From Symbiodinium natans (Eukaryota > Sar > Dinophyceae > Suessiales > Symbiodiniaceae): a stretch of DNA of 64,000 bases. Of the stretch, positions 23,789 through 36,100 are shown piece after piece. The notes beneath the pieces are model-generated. The model was not told where the DNA came from. It ran no database searches and saw only the letters and a program-made list of their open reading frames with translations. The position numbers and the translations under genes are program-made. Location of the stretch: contig CAJNDS010000291.1 of assembly GCA_905221605.1 (NCBI GenBank), positions 700,060 through 764,059 on the forward strand, written 5' to 3'. How positions within the stretch are numbered: the first letter of the stretch is position 1; every line of letters begins with the position of its first letter.

Positions 23789-26700
23789 AGATGACCTCAA
23801 AGTCGGTCAAGATGGCTTCTTTCAGCAGTGGGGTCATGATCTCCAGGCTGCAGTGCTCGCAGCTGAACATGTGGAGAACAATGCCCAGCTTGCGCCACCT
23901 GCGCCACCGTCAGGAGCGAAGCCCAGAGGCAGAAGGGTGACGAGCTCCGGATGCGTGCTGCTGCTTGACAAGGATTTTTCCAGCTTCAGAAGCTAAGCTT
24001 ACCACGCAGAGCATGAAGAACCATTCAAACCATAACCGAGGCGGGCATAGATCCGACCAAAGTCGACGAGCAATGGGCAGGGGAGGCACCGACGAGCAAG
24101 TATATGGCTGTGGGCAGAAGCAAGCTTGCAATCAAAGCCCTCTGTGAATGTGAAGCCATTGCCGAATAGAACACCTTCTTTGATGTCGTGGCTTTTGGGT
24201 TCCTAGGATGTGCAAGTCTGTCCACTCGGTTTTTGGCTTGAGCAGCAGCCACCTGCAACATGAGGTCATGTCTCGGCGCCACAAGAAAGAAGTCAAGGTG
24301 GACGAGGTGCCTGCGCTGATGTTGCCCTCCTAGCTTGCAGTACATTAGATGGATCACCGTATAGACTCAATGCACTTTGGATCTGATGTCTTGCTGATTT
24401 TCCCTGGAGTTTCCTGCTCGTAGAAGAAGTGTCATCTGCTGCGTGCCTCTGCCCCAACGTCTACTCGGATACTCGTACGGTGGGCATACTGGGTAGGACA
24501 CTGCGGCACTGTTTCAAGATAGCCTTTGTGTGCCATGGTGCACCGGCACCAATCATTCTCCATGCCCCTTTGTGTCTTTCTCAACTCGTTTAAAAGTTCT
24601 TCCTATCTTGGTTTAGTGTGGTGTGTATCGCATCGCTTCCATTTCATCATTGACATCCTTGTGACCATGCTGGCAAACGTGCGTTTTCTAAAGCATCTGT
24701 GCATGAAAACAAGTGCATTCCAGTAGCAAAGGTCTATGCATCAACAAAGCATCACTGTCTGGAACGCTACATCATTTCATGTAAGCAATGCGCGCGCTGA
24801 CCTGCCAGCGAGAGCTGCTGCATGGACATGCATGGACCTTCCTCGAGAGACTTTGACATGTTGATCTGATGTTTGTGGAACAGCTCAACACTGGGTGGGC
24901 AAGTGCCAGAAGATCTAGCTCGTGAATGTTCAAGCCGAGTAGAGTGTTTCAAATCAGGCGCCCTAAGCATGCACGGCAATCCCGACAAATGAATATCATG
25001 CCGGCGAGATGTCAGGTGCAAGAGAAGGAAAAGAAGGAAGCAGCGGATCTGGCAATGGACAAGCGGGAGGCATGGCTCAAGGAGCTTACATGTGTTGCAC
25101 CAGTTGTAGATGTGTTCCTGGATGCATCATCCGATTTGCAGCTTCCTGTAGGTTGTCCATAAACGACCAGAAGGTCGGCTGAAGTGGCTGCACAAGGCAA
25201 AGAATAATCACAAGCTGAGGTCACTTTTGGGACGAATCGCTTTGGATTCAAGTTGTTTACGTCGCGGGGACAGCCGTAGGACTCCTGAACAGGATGCAAA
25301 GTCTGCAAACAGGGCTTCGATGTCACAATGTGCATCTGGCAGTCTTATGCATTCTTGCAAGCCTGGCCAGGCTCTAGTTCTAGCCTCCAAGGGCCGTGTT
25401 TCCATGCCGGCGATCTACGACATCGCACCTTGGTGAAGAACGTGCGTGATCTTGATTCATCTCGAGGGCAGTCGCAGGTCTTCGGCGTGGGCTTCACACT
25501 CTGAGTTGCTTTGAGTCGCAGTGACTCCTGTTGCCTTCACGAGACTTGGTGTCGGCATTTTGTCACCGCTTCTGCGAGGTTGAGCCCGAAGATAGGTCTC
25601 GGCAAGTTGAAGCACTCTTTGCAGGTGAAGTCCTCTCAGTTCACCTCTGGCATGAACTCAAAGGCCAAAAGTTTCTGTGCCTGCTGTGAAGGTTTTGTTT
25701 GAATGGCAAAATGTCTTGCTGCCAATGCTGCTGCCTTCCACGCTTTCACCACCCCATACCACGGTGGCAGGTCGGACTGCAGATCAAGGTGCCTCAGCTG
25801 CAGTATCAGCCGCATAAGGCCTAAACCCCAAACCCTACCCTAGCTGCCCTAGCCCTCCCTGGCCCTTAACCGTCATAAACCTTGAATGCCGGCGCACCCC
25901 CATCTTCCCGTGGAGACCAAGGGCATGGTGATGGCCAACCTTCACCTTTTCAAGAAGGAACGGCGCATACTGGGATGTCGGGCCAGATTCGTGTTGGCTT
26001 GCGGCTTGACAGTCCTTAGCAACGCCAATCATCTGCGTGTTCCCGAGTCTGCGCAGGAGCAGCAGAAGAGTCTACAGCACAGCAGGCCCATTATTTTGGT
26101 TCGACTTTGCTAAAAACAAGTACTGCTCGGCAGGTGTAGGCCTGGCATCGTCTGTGAGGCTTGCCATAGGCTTGAACCCTAGACCCTAAACCCTAAACCC
26201 TAAACCCTAAACCCTAAACCTTAAACCCTAAACCCTGAACCCTGAACCCTAAACCCTAAACCCTAAACCCTAAACCCTAAACCCTAAACCCTAACCCTAA
26301 ACCCTAAACCTGGCCGCCACCTGGCCGCCACCTGGCCAACACAGCCAGTTGCCGTTACTCTGCGCACGACGCTTCCCCACGAGCAATGCGCTAGCATGCA
26401 AGTTCGTCCTCTTTGCTCTGAAAGGTGCGTCTGAAAGGGCTTAGCCGAAGCATCGCGCTGATGAGACTTAAACAACGATGAAGATCCCACAAGCTTAGGG
26501 CGACTGCCACAGAGGAAATGGACGAATGTGTAAGAAGATTTTCAGGACAACAATTCCGCTTTGGCAGCTTTTCTCTATGTTTGCAAGCCAAAAGACAGAA
26601 CAGCCGAGTCCATACAACAAACATCTCATACCAACGTGTCCCACTGGTTAATCGATCCTTGTCTCATACCTTCCGCGGCATGCATGTGTTCAGCATGTGA

Positions 26701-28615
26701 GTGCCCACGCACGCATTTCACATTCACGCATCGAGTTAGATGTCTGTCTGCTTCTGTGTGAACGAAAATTTTGGCGAGTGCTCACAGGGTCGATGGCAGC
26801 TAACCATTTACTGTTGCAGTTTGACACGAAGGCTGTTCCACAAAGCAACTTGGGTACTTGGCAACGTACGCAGTTGGAGTTCTTTCAACTTGTCTCCTAG
26901 CTGCTAGCTCAGATTTCCGGATCAGTTGGATAATCTTCGCAGACATGTTGGAAGGCTCATGAGCTTCTCTGAAGATGGATCTGGGCCTGCAGGCAGTGCT
27001 GCAATGCCTGCACAGATGCTTCAGTGATGCTTGATGCTTTCAAAAGAAGAAACATGGGGTCCTTGCACGCTTAGGTGACTCCGACAGTGAGGAATCCAAG
27101 CGAAAGCGAAAGAGGCGGAGATCCAGCTCATGGCTCAGAGCGGCTGTATCTGTATCAGGAACTGGCGCCAAGGCTCAAGTAACTCGGTCTATAGGGATGT
27201 GACCTCAGGCCATGGTTTCCCATGAGCCTTGCGCCCGAGGCTACAGCAGTGACTACAGCCGTAGCCGAAGTAGCAGCTACAGCCGCCGCAAGAAGAAGAA
27301 ACGGAAGGCGCTCGGCCCGGCCCGTGCCTAGGGCTCGGGGATGTTCAGGGTTTAGCGCCGGTTTCGGGTCAATTTAGGGCCTTTTTGGAGTCCCACCCTG
27401 CCTCGGTTGCGGTGTCGCTATGATGTGGCGGTAGGGTGTGGGGGTCGCAAACCCATCCGCCGTCCCGATTGGGGCAGGGCTTGAGGTGGTCCTGAGCATA
27501 GAAATGTCTACGGATACCCTTTTTTAAGAGCCTCCTTCGCATATCTAGTGACCCTCGAGAAACTTTGGAGGGCGCTTCGTCTCGGCTCTGGGAGCCGAGT
27601 TGTTTAGGCCCTTGTAAAATTCTAGGCGTGGGGACGGACAGTTTGAGTACGTCCCTGGGGGGGGATTCGAGGTGGGAAGCAAGGCTTCCTGTGAAAGCTC
27701 TGACGCCCGCGGCCGGGGCCGAGGCGAATTCAAGGTGTAACGCCGCAGAGTTGGAAGGACCATGAGGAAGACAGCAAGCCGAAGGACAAGGCGAAGGAGA
27801 AGGAAAAGGCATCGCACTGAGCATCATCAGCGCACTTCCTAGGACGGTTTGGAATATGCTCACATGGGCTGTGCCAGTAGTTGTCACGCCTTCAGGGTTT
27901 AACCGCTGTGTGAGAGCCCCGAGCAGGCGAAGGAGAAGGAGAAGGAGAAAGACAGGGCCAAGGAGAAGGAGAAGGAGAAGGAAAAGGAGAGGGAGAAGCA
28001 TGAAGACCACAAAGATGCAAAAAAGACGCTTTGCTTCAAAGACCTCGCTTTGAAGGTTTCGTACCTGTAGAAGCAGCCTTGGTCAGCTAAACTGAAATGT
28101 AGAGTCCCTGCGCAGTCAAGTCATACAGTGTCATCGAGTGGTAGACTTCTTTGGAGCCGAATCTCAACACAGGAAGGCCAAAAAGGAGAGAGCCAAGGAC
28201 TCGCGGGGACTTGTATGTTCTTGGAAGAAGGCAGACCTTGGGAAGTCTGCACCGGCGACAGGACAAGTCTGAGGCAGATGAGGAGAACGCAAAAGACAAA
28301 CACAAAGAGAAGGAGAGTCTTGGCATAGTGGGAGACAAGTCAGGCCCATTGGAGGTACTTGCTTACGTCTGTGCAGAGGACGGCGTTAAAGCATGTGTCA
28401 CGTGTGTCGCTGAGGAAGACAAGGGATGAGGACGCTGGCAAGAAGCAGCTGGGACAAAGAGACGCAATGATGCGCAGCTAGAGTTTGCCTGTAATTTGCA
28501 ATGCGTTGCATCCACGTAGCAGGCAGGTCTCTGAGTCAGTCGGCTTGCCTGCCATGGGTTTGAACATTTCCCGAGGAAGAACAAGAAGGACAAGTCCAAG
28601 GACCCACTGTGTAGC
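23789..28615 (+). CDS. RS/KE-tail protein, copy A (multi-exon, unrecognised family)
   Basis: A protein I cannot name, defined by exon-for-exon similarity to copies B and C. Exons: 23789-23846 (ASFSSGVMISR); 23914-23962 (SEAQRQKGDELRMRAA); 24041-24110 (AGIDPTKVDEQWAGEA); 24265-24320 (VMSRRHKKEVKVDE); 25016-25090 (QEKEKKEAADLAMDKREAW); 25171-25196 (GRLKWLHK); 25371-25432 (ALVLASKGRVSMPAIYDIAP); 25625-25663 (VKSSQFTSGMNSK); 25922-25957 (GMVMANLHLFKK); 26057-26085 (EQQKSLQHS); 27075-27140 (GDSDSEESKRKRKRRRSSS). The tail exons are RGYSSDYSRSRSSSYSRR (27240-27330), then Lys/Glu/Asp-rich coils near 27763, 27923, 28261 and 28573. The highly charged, Ser/Arg-containing tail suggests a nuclear, RNA-processing-type protein, which is inference only. 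Introns carry CCCTAAA repeats. Start and stop codons were not identified. Confidence 0.7.
25815..25870 (-). repeat. Short degenerate CCCTAAA-like tract
   Basis: CCTAAACCCCAAACCCTACC and similar variants lie in an intron of copy A, in the orientation opposite to the 13.2 kb tract. Confidence 0.7.
26175..26310 (-). repeat. Nearly pure CCCTAAA telomere-type array inside an intron
   Basis: About 19 CCCTAAA heptamers, with a few CCCTGAA, CCTTAAA and CCCTAA variants. It is the cleanest telomere-like array in the window. It lies between copy A exons at 26085 and 27075, so it is interstitial, not a chromosome end. A short 13-bp repeat (TGGCCGCCACC) follows at 26311-26337. Confidence 0.95.
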
Positions 28616-29789
28616 GCAAGCGATCAATCATGCAAGCTCATAAGTCTCTGAATGTCTGGGTGAACTTCGATGCATCAAGGGTTTTTGCGGGGGAAAAGGG
28701 AGCCCTCCCACTTTAAACCTGCTGCACCCTCACGCTGCACTGGGAGGACTTTGGTTTCATCATGCAGGGTGTTGTCAGGGAAAAGCACGCATGACCCCAG
28801 CCCAGCCCCATTCCAAGCCCTGACATGTAGATAGCTGCTTTGGAACACACTCTGAAGGAACCATGTGCATAGCAGGTGGATTCATTTTGAGAGTTTGGTT
28901 CTAAGTTCACGCACTGCTTGCGCTTGCCAGCTCGATATTGCAGCGCGAGGAGTGACGGAACCCTCATCGGCGTCATCTGAGTCATCTCATTCCACCTGAA
29001 GCTTCTGAGTTACGGGAGCGTGACGAGATCTGTCGGGTTTAGAACTCATGGGCAGGGCACGTTTCAGGGCGACAGCTTCCGTGGAGTTGCCAGCCGAGCA
29101 GGAAGACTGCACTTGCAGTTGACATGCAGTTGGAAACATTGAAGGGTTGGATTCGGAGAACGATGTGGGCTTCTGCAAGCAACGGCTGCCCCACGGAGAT
29201 AATGGATCTAACATGTGGCGGAGAGCCAGTTGACCAAGGATGCCGAGAGCATTTCACGAAGGAATAGAAGATCCAAGCATTTGGAGTCCAGGCCAAGATG
29301 CATCAAAGCATGGTTCAACTTGACAAAGCCTCAGTGTGTTATGTGTTTGACTGCGTGTCTGATTGGGGGGTTCTCGGCAACACAACCGTGACATCAACCG
29401 CAGCGTGCTACAAGAGCTATGAGAGGCATGTTGTTCCAACGGGCAGATTCTTGATCAGCCTCTGATAGTGGATCAACTTGTGCCCTTAAAGGACCTGCAA
29501 GACGCGTAAACTAAGACACCATTGCTCAAAAGCCTATCTCCTCTCCGGTTTCTCCTCTCAGGGTTCTTGTCGACAGCTAGCGTGAAAGGTTCACAGCCTT
29601 CTGACAAATATGCGAACAAAAAGACTTGCGGGCAGTCATGGGCCTGCTCTGTGATTGCAGTGCTTGGCTTTATGCGACTTCCATGAGGGGGTGCCTGGTA
29701 TTGACGCAAGGTGACCGTGTGTTCCTTTGTTACTGCTGCACATCTGCTCAAGGCTGCAAGTTGATTTGGACACTGTTCAGGTGTCCAGA
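28616..29789. other. No supported gene
   Basis: The region follows the copy A tail. One short open stretch at 28985-29010 (PEASELRERDE) could be a further tail exon. Nothing else is recognised. Confidence 0.4.
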
Positions 29790-31700
29790 GTCAAGCCTAG
29801 TTTCTTGCCTAGTGGCTCCATCAAGATCGATGCTACATATCCCAATCTCGGAAGCATCCGAAAGCTCATCAGCCCCGAGTTAAACGTGGGTTCCTGTGCC
29901 TTTCCTTGCGCCTGACGCTTTGTGTGTGTGCGGGGGAGCGTTTGACGTCTTGGTGCAACCAGCCAACACGTAGCTTGGAGGCACATTGACTTACAATGTG
30001 CTGTGCTAGGTATCAGACCATTTGCGGATTGTCCGTTGGCATGCCTTAAGGCTGGTCACATCTGTCACACCTCGCAAACTAATCGGTGGATACATGGCCG
30101 CAATGAAGGACACACTCTTGTGACTCTTGTGGCTATGTTGAGTTCAACCACTAAAGCCAGAACCCCAAACTCCAGAGTGGAGGCAGCAGCTGAGCATCCT
30201 GAGCTTCCTAGGGTTCTCTAGGGCTCTTCGCGGCGCCCTTTCTTGAGCATCATCTTGTTGAATTTGCTTGCTGACTGGCTGCATCGCTGTAAGACTGGAA
30301 GCCCCATGGCTAGGTGAGACCTCCGCGATTGCAGCGATGTTTCAGGACTGTCTCACGGGATGACAGGATGTCACACAGGTTACTAGGGGCAAGCCGTAAC
30401 GGAGCATTCGGTAGCATCCGGAACACAACCAGTGACTGGATCGGACAACGGGTTTGCTACATTTTGACGGGATGCGTGTCGCACTGAAACGGAACGGTTT
30501 CACTGGTCTTTCATCAGCTCACCGGTCTCAAGTTGTGGAAAACTGTAGTCCCTGGACTAACCTGGAAAGCATCGATCCCTGCGCGATGTAGGAGGAAGTT
30601 CCGGACATGACCGAAGCTCCGAGAAGCCTGGCATCTCGGCAGCCGGATGTTCAGCGTTCACGTACATGATGCACATCTCAGAGTTCCCAGGATTTGCCTC
30701 AGTTCGTCAATATGCTGGAGTCGCGGGATGATGCTACCCAACGCGTGGCTGCCCTTGAGTCCGTCAACCGCGGTATATTTGAGATGACTGACGAGAATGA
30801 AGCCAAGATGCTTTTCCGACGCTTGGTACGCAGCCTCCTGTGTTCGCCATGCCAGACTTAGGATTCCCTGTTACTGTCCTCAAGTGCGCGCCGACTTAGG
30901 ATTCCCTTACTGTCCTCAAGTGTGCGCTATGTACACTTGTGTACTTGTTGTACCGAAGAACAGGCTTCAGACATACTTTCGAATGCAAAGACTGCATCAG
31001 CCAGTTCCACTCAGGCAGAGTCATCACGATGCTTCCTGCTGCAGTTTTTGCAGGTTTGAAGGAATTGATGTTGTAGAAGGTGGGGCTTGAGGTGGGTGCA
31101 GGAAAACCGCGGCTCGACAGGTGTACTGGGGTAGCTTGACAAGCAGAGTCATCCTCTAGGATGATGCGCTCTACAGGCGGCGCGACGCCCTGCACCTTGC
31201 TTTCCAAGGCTGAATGATCCCGTTTGGGATGTCAAGCGAGCCGCAATCCAATTGCTACCTGGTTGAAGTTCCTTCCACGGCTGAGGCACTTGTTCCAAGA
31301 TCAGCTGCACCCTTTCAGACATATTGAGAGATACTTTATGGCCACCTTGGTATCCCTTGGTCTCAAGGCTCTCGGAGATCAGCCCACGATTCGACAGCGA
31401 CACAGTGGAGAGCCTGAACCGATACCTGGAGCAATGAGATGTGGGATGGTGTGGGGAATTTGTGGAACTGATGCCACACTCAATTCAGCGCATAGCATAG
31501 ATGGCGACAGGGAACACGCTAAGGACTGCTCTACCACCCTGACCCTATGGTACAGATGATGATTGCCTGCGTGCTGATGCATGCGGAGGGTGCGGAGGAC
31601 TACTGCAAGGAGGCACTCAAGAGCTGTCATGTCATGGGCCTGGTGTATGCCAAAAGCATTTGCCTTGACCTTGCCGTTACTTTCGTCCATGCCGTCCAAA
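29790..31700 (+). CDS. Unassigned exon candidates between copy A and the DUF4116 gene
   Basis: Three stretches look coding. At 29790-29886 the frame gives PSGSIKIDATYPNLGSIRKL and ends before a GT. At 30691-30825, after CCCAG, it gives LPQFVNMLESRDDATQRVAA, continuing through GIFEMTDENEAKMLFRRL. At 31540-31640 it gives DPMVQMMIACVLMHAEGAED. The sequences look ordered and are not low-complexity. I recognise no family. They may be upstream exons of the DUF4116 gene or belong to another gene. Confidence 0.3.
30853..30926. repeat. Direct duplication of about 36 bp
   Basis: GACTTAGGATTCCC, TTACTGTCCTCAAGTGCGCG and the bases around them occur twice in tandem with a 2-base indel and one substitution. 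The duplication overlaps the possible exon end at 30.83 kb. Confidence 0.8.
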
Positions 31701-31798
31701 GGTGTTGGGGTCAAGGCGAGTCTTGTCGAGAACTATACAGTACGCGTACAGTACGCGCGCAGATGCGCTGCACTGGTTCTGGGGTTCATTCTGGATCA

Positions 31799-31842
31799 AC
31801 GTTGCTGTTCCCATCTGTTCCCATCTGTTCCCGTCTGTTCCC
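31799..31842. repeat. 10-bp tandem repeat (TGTTCCCATC)
   Basis: Four copies of TGTTCCCATC or TGTTCCCGTC in a row. The neighbouring GGATGGCCGG is also repeated at 31900-31925. Confidence 0.8.
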
Positions 31843-32142
31843 AGTTCTTCCTGTCTCCCCATCCGAAGTTCAGTGTCTGGAGTGGCCGGAAGGGGCGGGG
31901 GGATGGCCGGGGATGGCCGGGGATGGTGAGCTTCCCGCATCCCTGGCAGGTCTGGGGTGACCGGCAGACAGCTGAAGCTGCTGTAAGTCATAAAGGACGA
32001 CTTCTGGAGAACCTGGGCTGCAGCATCAGGAGCATCTTTGATGTTTCTTTCGCAGTTCATTGGGGCACGTATCTGCATGTATCTGCGCTTGCTTCTAGGC
32101 TGTTGCACGTTGCCATACGTTGCCATACGTTGCCTCCTGCAG

Positions 32143-32680
32143 GTTCCTTGATGCGACCTTCCAGGGAGACCGGGAGATTGTCCTGGCAGCCGTCAAGCAG
32201 GAGTGGTTACTGAGTAGTTTGAGTGAAGTTTTGCGCAACAGCTGAGGAAAGCCTGTCAGTGTCAGCAGTCTGATCAGTAGGATAGTCGGGGAGGCTGAGC
32301 AGGGGGACTTTGGGGGTGCAGCAGCTTCTGCGCCATGTGCAGAGAGGACGGGCATGCGCTGAAGTGCCTTGGGCTGATCATCATGTTGCACGTTGAGCTG
32401 GTGCCAAACGTGGCTGCATTGTGATATCCAGAGCTTCAAAGGCAAAAGAGAAGGTTGGTCTTACAGACAATTATGCGAGGTATGCGAAGACTTTCTTGTT
32501 GGCCGATGAAGAGATCGTGCTCGCCGCGGTTGCTTGGTACACTCTTGGTTCCAACATGTGGCGGAAGTTTAGAGTCCACAGCCCGAACATGAAGCGCGTT
32601 TTCAGGTCGCCCAGTCTGGATCTGCGGTTCACTTCGCTAGCGAGGAGACAGAGAAGCTTACTGCAGCAAAGCTCGTTTAG
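32143..32680 (+). CDS. DUF4116-repeat protein (partial, multi-exon)
   Basis: DUF4116 repeats are short helical units, abundant in dinoflagellates, built around a core like DREVVLAAVKQNG..L.FAS. Here the exon at 32143-32195 gives FLDATFQGDREIVLAAVK. The exon at 32480-32522 gives KTFLLADEEIVLAA. The exon at 32606-32675 gives VAQSGSAVHFASEETEKL. The last two join as EEIVLAAVAQSGSAVHFASE with a GT donor, matching the repeat consensus end to end. The molecular function of the family is not known. The gene boundaries are unclear: exon-like stretches at 32825-32900 and 33000-33090 (EIIARHAGLRALQEGRGLSE) may be its 3' part, and the 29.8-31.7 kb candidates its 5' part. Confidence 0.6.
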
Positions 32681-33179
32681 TCTTATTGACGACTCGGCCA
32701 TCAGCGCTCTTTCCTTGGAGTAGCTCTGGCACATTCCTTCAAGCATCAAGCAGTGACACATTGTTACGCCGAAGTCAGCTCGAAACGAGTTTTGTTTTCT
32801 CTCAGAACTGTGACTGTTGGAGATTCAGGTGAAGTACCATTGCCCCCCCTCAGAGGCTGCCCTAGCTGCCCCAGCTGCCAACAAGCACAATCAACCACAG
32901 GTGATACTGAGGCAATGCTGGACATTTTTCCTTCGCATTGTGGCCCTTAAATCGCGAAAGGGATGTCATGAAACGCTTTCTCAGTCTCACTTCTTGCTGC
33001 AGGAGATCATCGCGAGACATGCGGGTCTCCGCGCGCTGCAGGAGGGACGAGGCCTCTCAGAGCTGCATGTTGAGAGGATTTGGGAATTTCTGACTTTATC
33101 ATTCGTCGTTCGGTGGCTCAAAAACACATAAAAACACATTGCATTCTCATCAGCTGCCGACACGATCTTGCACCTGTAG

Positions 33180-36100
33180 AGGTCTCAGCTTGCACGGTGA
33201 CTACTTGGTGTTGGAGGGTCTCGGCAAGGGTGTCTACGGCGAGGTCACAAGAGCCGAGCACATGTGGCTGGCCTTGCACAAGCTAGTTTGAGTTGTTCAG
33301 AACATGATGCAGTGGGCTTTGTAGAGGTCTTTGGAACCTTTTGTGCTTACTCATTGCTTCTGTGGATTGAGAAGTCTGACAAGGAACACCAAGCATGTCG
33401 TGGCCATTAAGAAGCTGACGTATGACCCAGAGGCTTGTTCTGCAGCGCCGATTCGGAAGCTCATTGCATCAGCGAAGATTCTTTCCACAGCCTGTCTCCG
33501 AAACGGTTAGCACGTTCAGCAGGAGGACAAACGTGAGAGATCAGTGTTTGAAGCACAGCTTTATGCCTATCAGGTGTGGGTGGACGGCATCCCAGCTCAC
33601 GCAGTGCGGGAGATGTCAGTGCTGCGAAAATTCAAGTGGCGAGGACTGAAGTGGAGATGTGACTGTGGGTCTTGTGCGGTCCGGGAAGATGGAGGAACAA
33701 AGGATCATGTAAACATTGGAGATTGCTCGCAGTCCTGCGTCCGTGAGACTCTTGTGCCAGCACACGCGTCTGGTCGCATGCCAAGGCATCCAAACGTGGT
33801 GCGGCTGCTCGATGTGGATGTGGGGCGTAACGAAGCTTGGCATGCCCCCACTTCCTTGATGTGGATGCGAATGAACACCTCACTTTCACTTCAAGATTTG
33901 CTTCTGATGCGCTGCATTCTGACCAGGACATTCACATGGTCTTCGAGTTTCATCCGACTGACCTTCACAAGGTGCTCACGCTGTGGAAGCAGAGTTCCCG
34001 GCGCAACCCGGGCACAGGGGACGTGTAAAGGGATTTGCCATGATTCGCTGTATTGGAGTCTTTGAGTGTGGTGTCGGATGAGCTGGCAAACACCTGCTCC
34101 CTGCACATCCCGGATGTGCCCAAGTGCTCGAAGACATGGCTGTTCGAGTCTTCACGGCTTTCTCATTCTATCACGGAGGTTGTGGCAGGCTGTTGAGGCC
34201 GAGTTGCAATCGCTCTGACCAAAGCAACCATCAGCTTAGGTATGCCAATTAACCAAGTTAGACAATACTCTTCGAACATCCTGGACGGCATTTTTGCGTG
34301 TCACAACAGGCCGGGTGCTTGCACGAAGCAGGGTGGTCCGTTGTCACATTCTTTTCCGAATGCGGTCAGGCAACTTCTTCACCGCGACCTGAAACCTCAG
34401 AACATTCTGCTTGGCGCCGACGGGGTCCTGAAGATAGCACCTCCGCGAAGGTGATGATCTCATGTAATCTTATAACTTCAACCTCAGCCTTGGGTGAGGG
34501 CACCCAAGGTATGTAAGATCCCGAAAGCAACCTAGAAGAACACATGAAAAACAGCCATCCTTTAAATGCACACCTGCCCCGAAACCTAAGCCCCTATGTA
34601 GCCCCCAATGCAACTCTGAAGAGCCCGAACTCAGCGATCCCCCCAAGCCAGAATGGAGGGCGGATAGTGATCCTTTAATGCATCCTCAGATGAGATGGCA
34701 CCACGGTCCGGAGACCCCAACTGTGCTGGCGCCAGCCTTCAGAAAACTCCGGATAGAACTGAACCATGAGGTTCTTGCTGAAACCCTGAAAACACCTTGA
34801 CAACGCTTGAAGCTTCAGACGGAAGGGGCCGAAGTCCGAGGGGGGGGGTTGGGGGCGGACAGATTCAGGCAGTCTGTTTTTTCGTCAGGTTTTTTTTTTG
34901 GGGGGGTTCCCCACTGGGAAAATTTGAAAGTCTAGTGGCGTCCCACACTTGGTAAGTCTTTGCTGCGTGGCAAAGGGCCGTAAAATCCGTGGAGTTGGGT
35001 TGAAGCAGCGATGCCTACGGGACGTGTGCGGTTTACCATCACAGCAAACAGGTCGTCAGTGTCGAACTAACGGGAAGTCTGGTGCTTCCCCTGGGATGGT
35101 GTACGTGGCATCTCATCTCAACTGACAGTGTGGCCCTTCCGATTTCTAGCCGTCTCTGAGCGCCACGGGTTACCGTCGGGGCGAAGTATTTCAGAAGCCC
35201 GTGGGCGTAAGCCCGAACCAACACTTACGCAGTCCATGATTTGGGGGGCACCCGCGCTTCGGTCGTTAGAGTAAGATGGGCCCCTTTGCTATCGTCTCTC
35301 TGCCAGTGCAGCCTGGACCCTCTCCAACATCGAGTCTTCCATAGCTCGTGGACGGCGTGTAGCAACGCCCGGTGCGGGAGGGGCAGTTTTGAGAGAACCT
35401 CCACCCTCATGCGCATTACGTTGCAGTATGTTGCAGTGTCCTCCTCGTCACCATGCGGCCGAGCTTGTTGTGCTTCGTCTCGGGCAGGGTGGCCGCTAGT
35501 AGTGCAGTTGGCTATGGTGCCGTAAGCCGCTGCAGGGCCTGGCATGTTGGAGCCAGAGCAGTCGGTTCAACAAAACAAGCGAAGACAAGGCAGCATGCGC
35601 TTCGCTCGCAGCAGCGGTACAGCTGGTGTAGCAGCTATCTACCTGCAGGGGAGGCTTTCTCGCTTAACAACGTGGGCGGTCATTACTCAGCTTGGCAGTA
35701 GGAAAAGCCTGTCTTGGCACAGGCTCACTGATGGCAGCGACCTCCTTCCGATCAGTTCGGACGGTGGCTTCTCAGGGAACTGTTGATGTTAGGCAGAGCT
35801 CGGTCGTTCCGGTGGCGGGGCGTGAACGTCATGCAAAAGGACGTGTACAGCGACGAAGGCGGAGCTAGGCGCGTGTCATGCTTTCGCAGGACCCATGCTA
35901 ATCCTTTCGTATCGTCCCAATCTTATCGGATTATCCCTGGAGGAAACACAACAACACACCACAACAGCACGTGTTGAGCAAAAAATACCCGCACTGAACA
36001 GCCAGTTTCCCTTTTGAAGCTTCCACGCATTCTTTTTTGCAATCCTCGTTGCCTCTCCCTTGTTCTCTCTCTGAGACTCGACACTTTGAGGCAGACTTTG

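Noticed and set aside
27369-28010. 213-codon - strand frame, Leu-rich
   Set aside because: It is the antisense of the Lys/Glu-rich tail (GAGAAG repeats) of copy A; the Leu runs are compositional.
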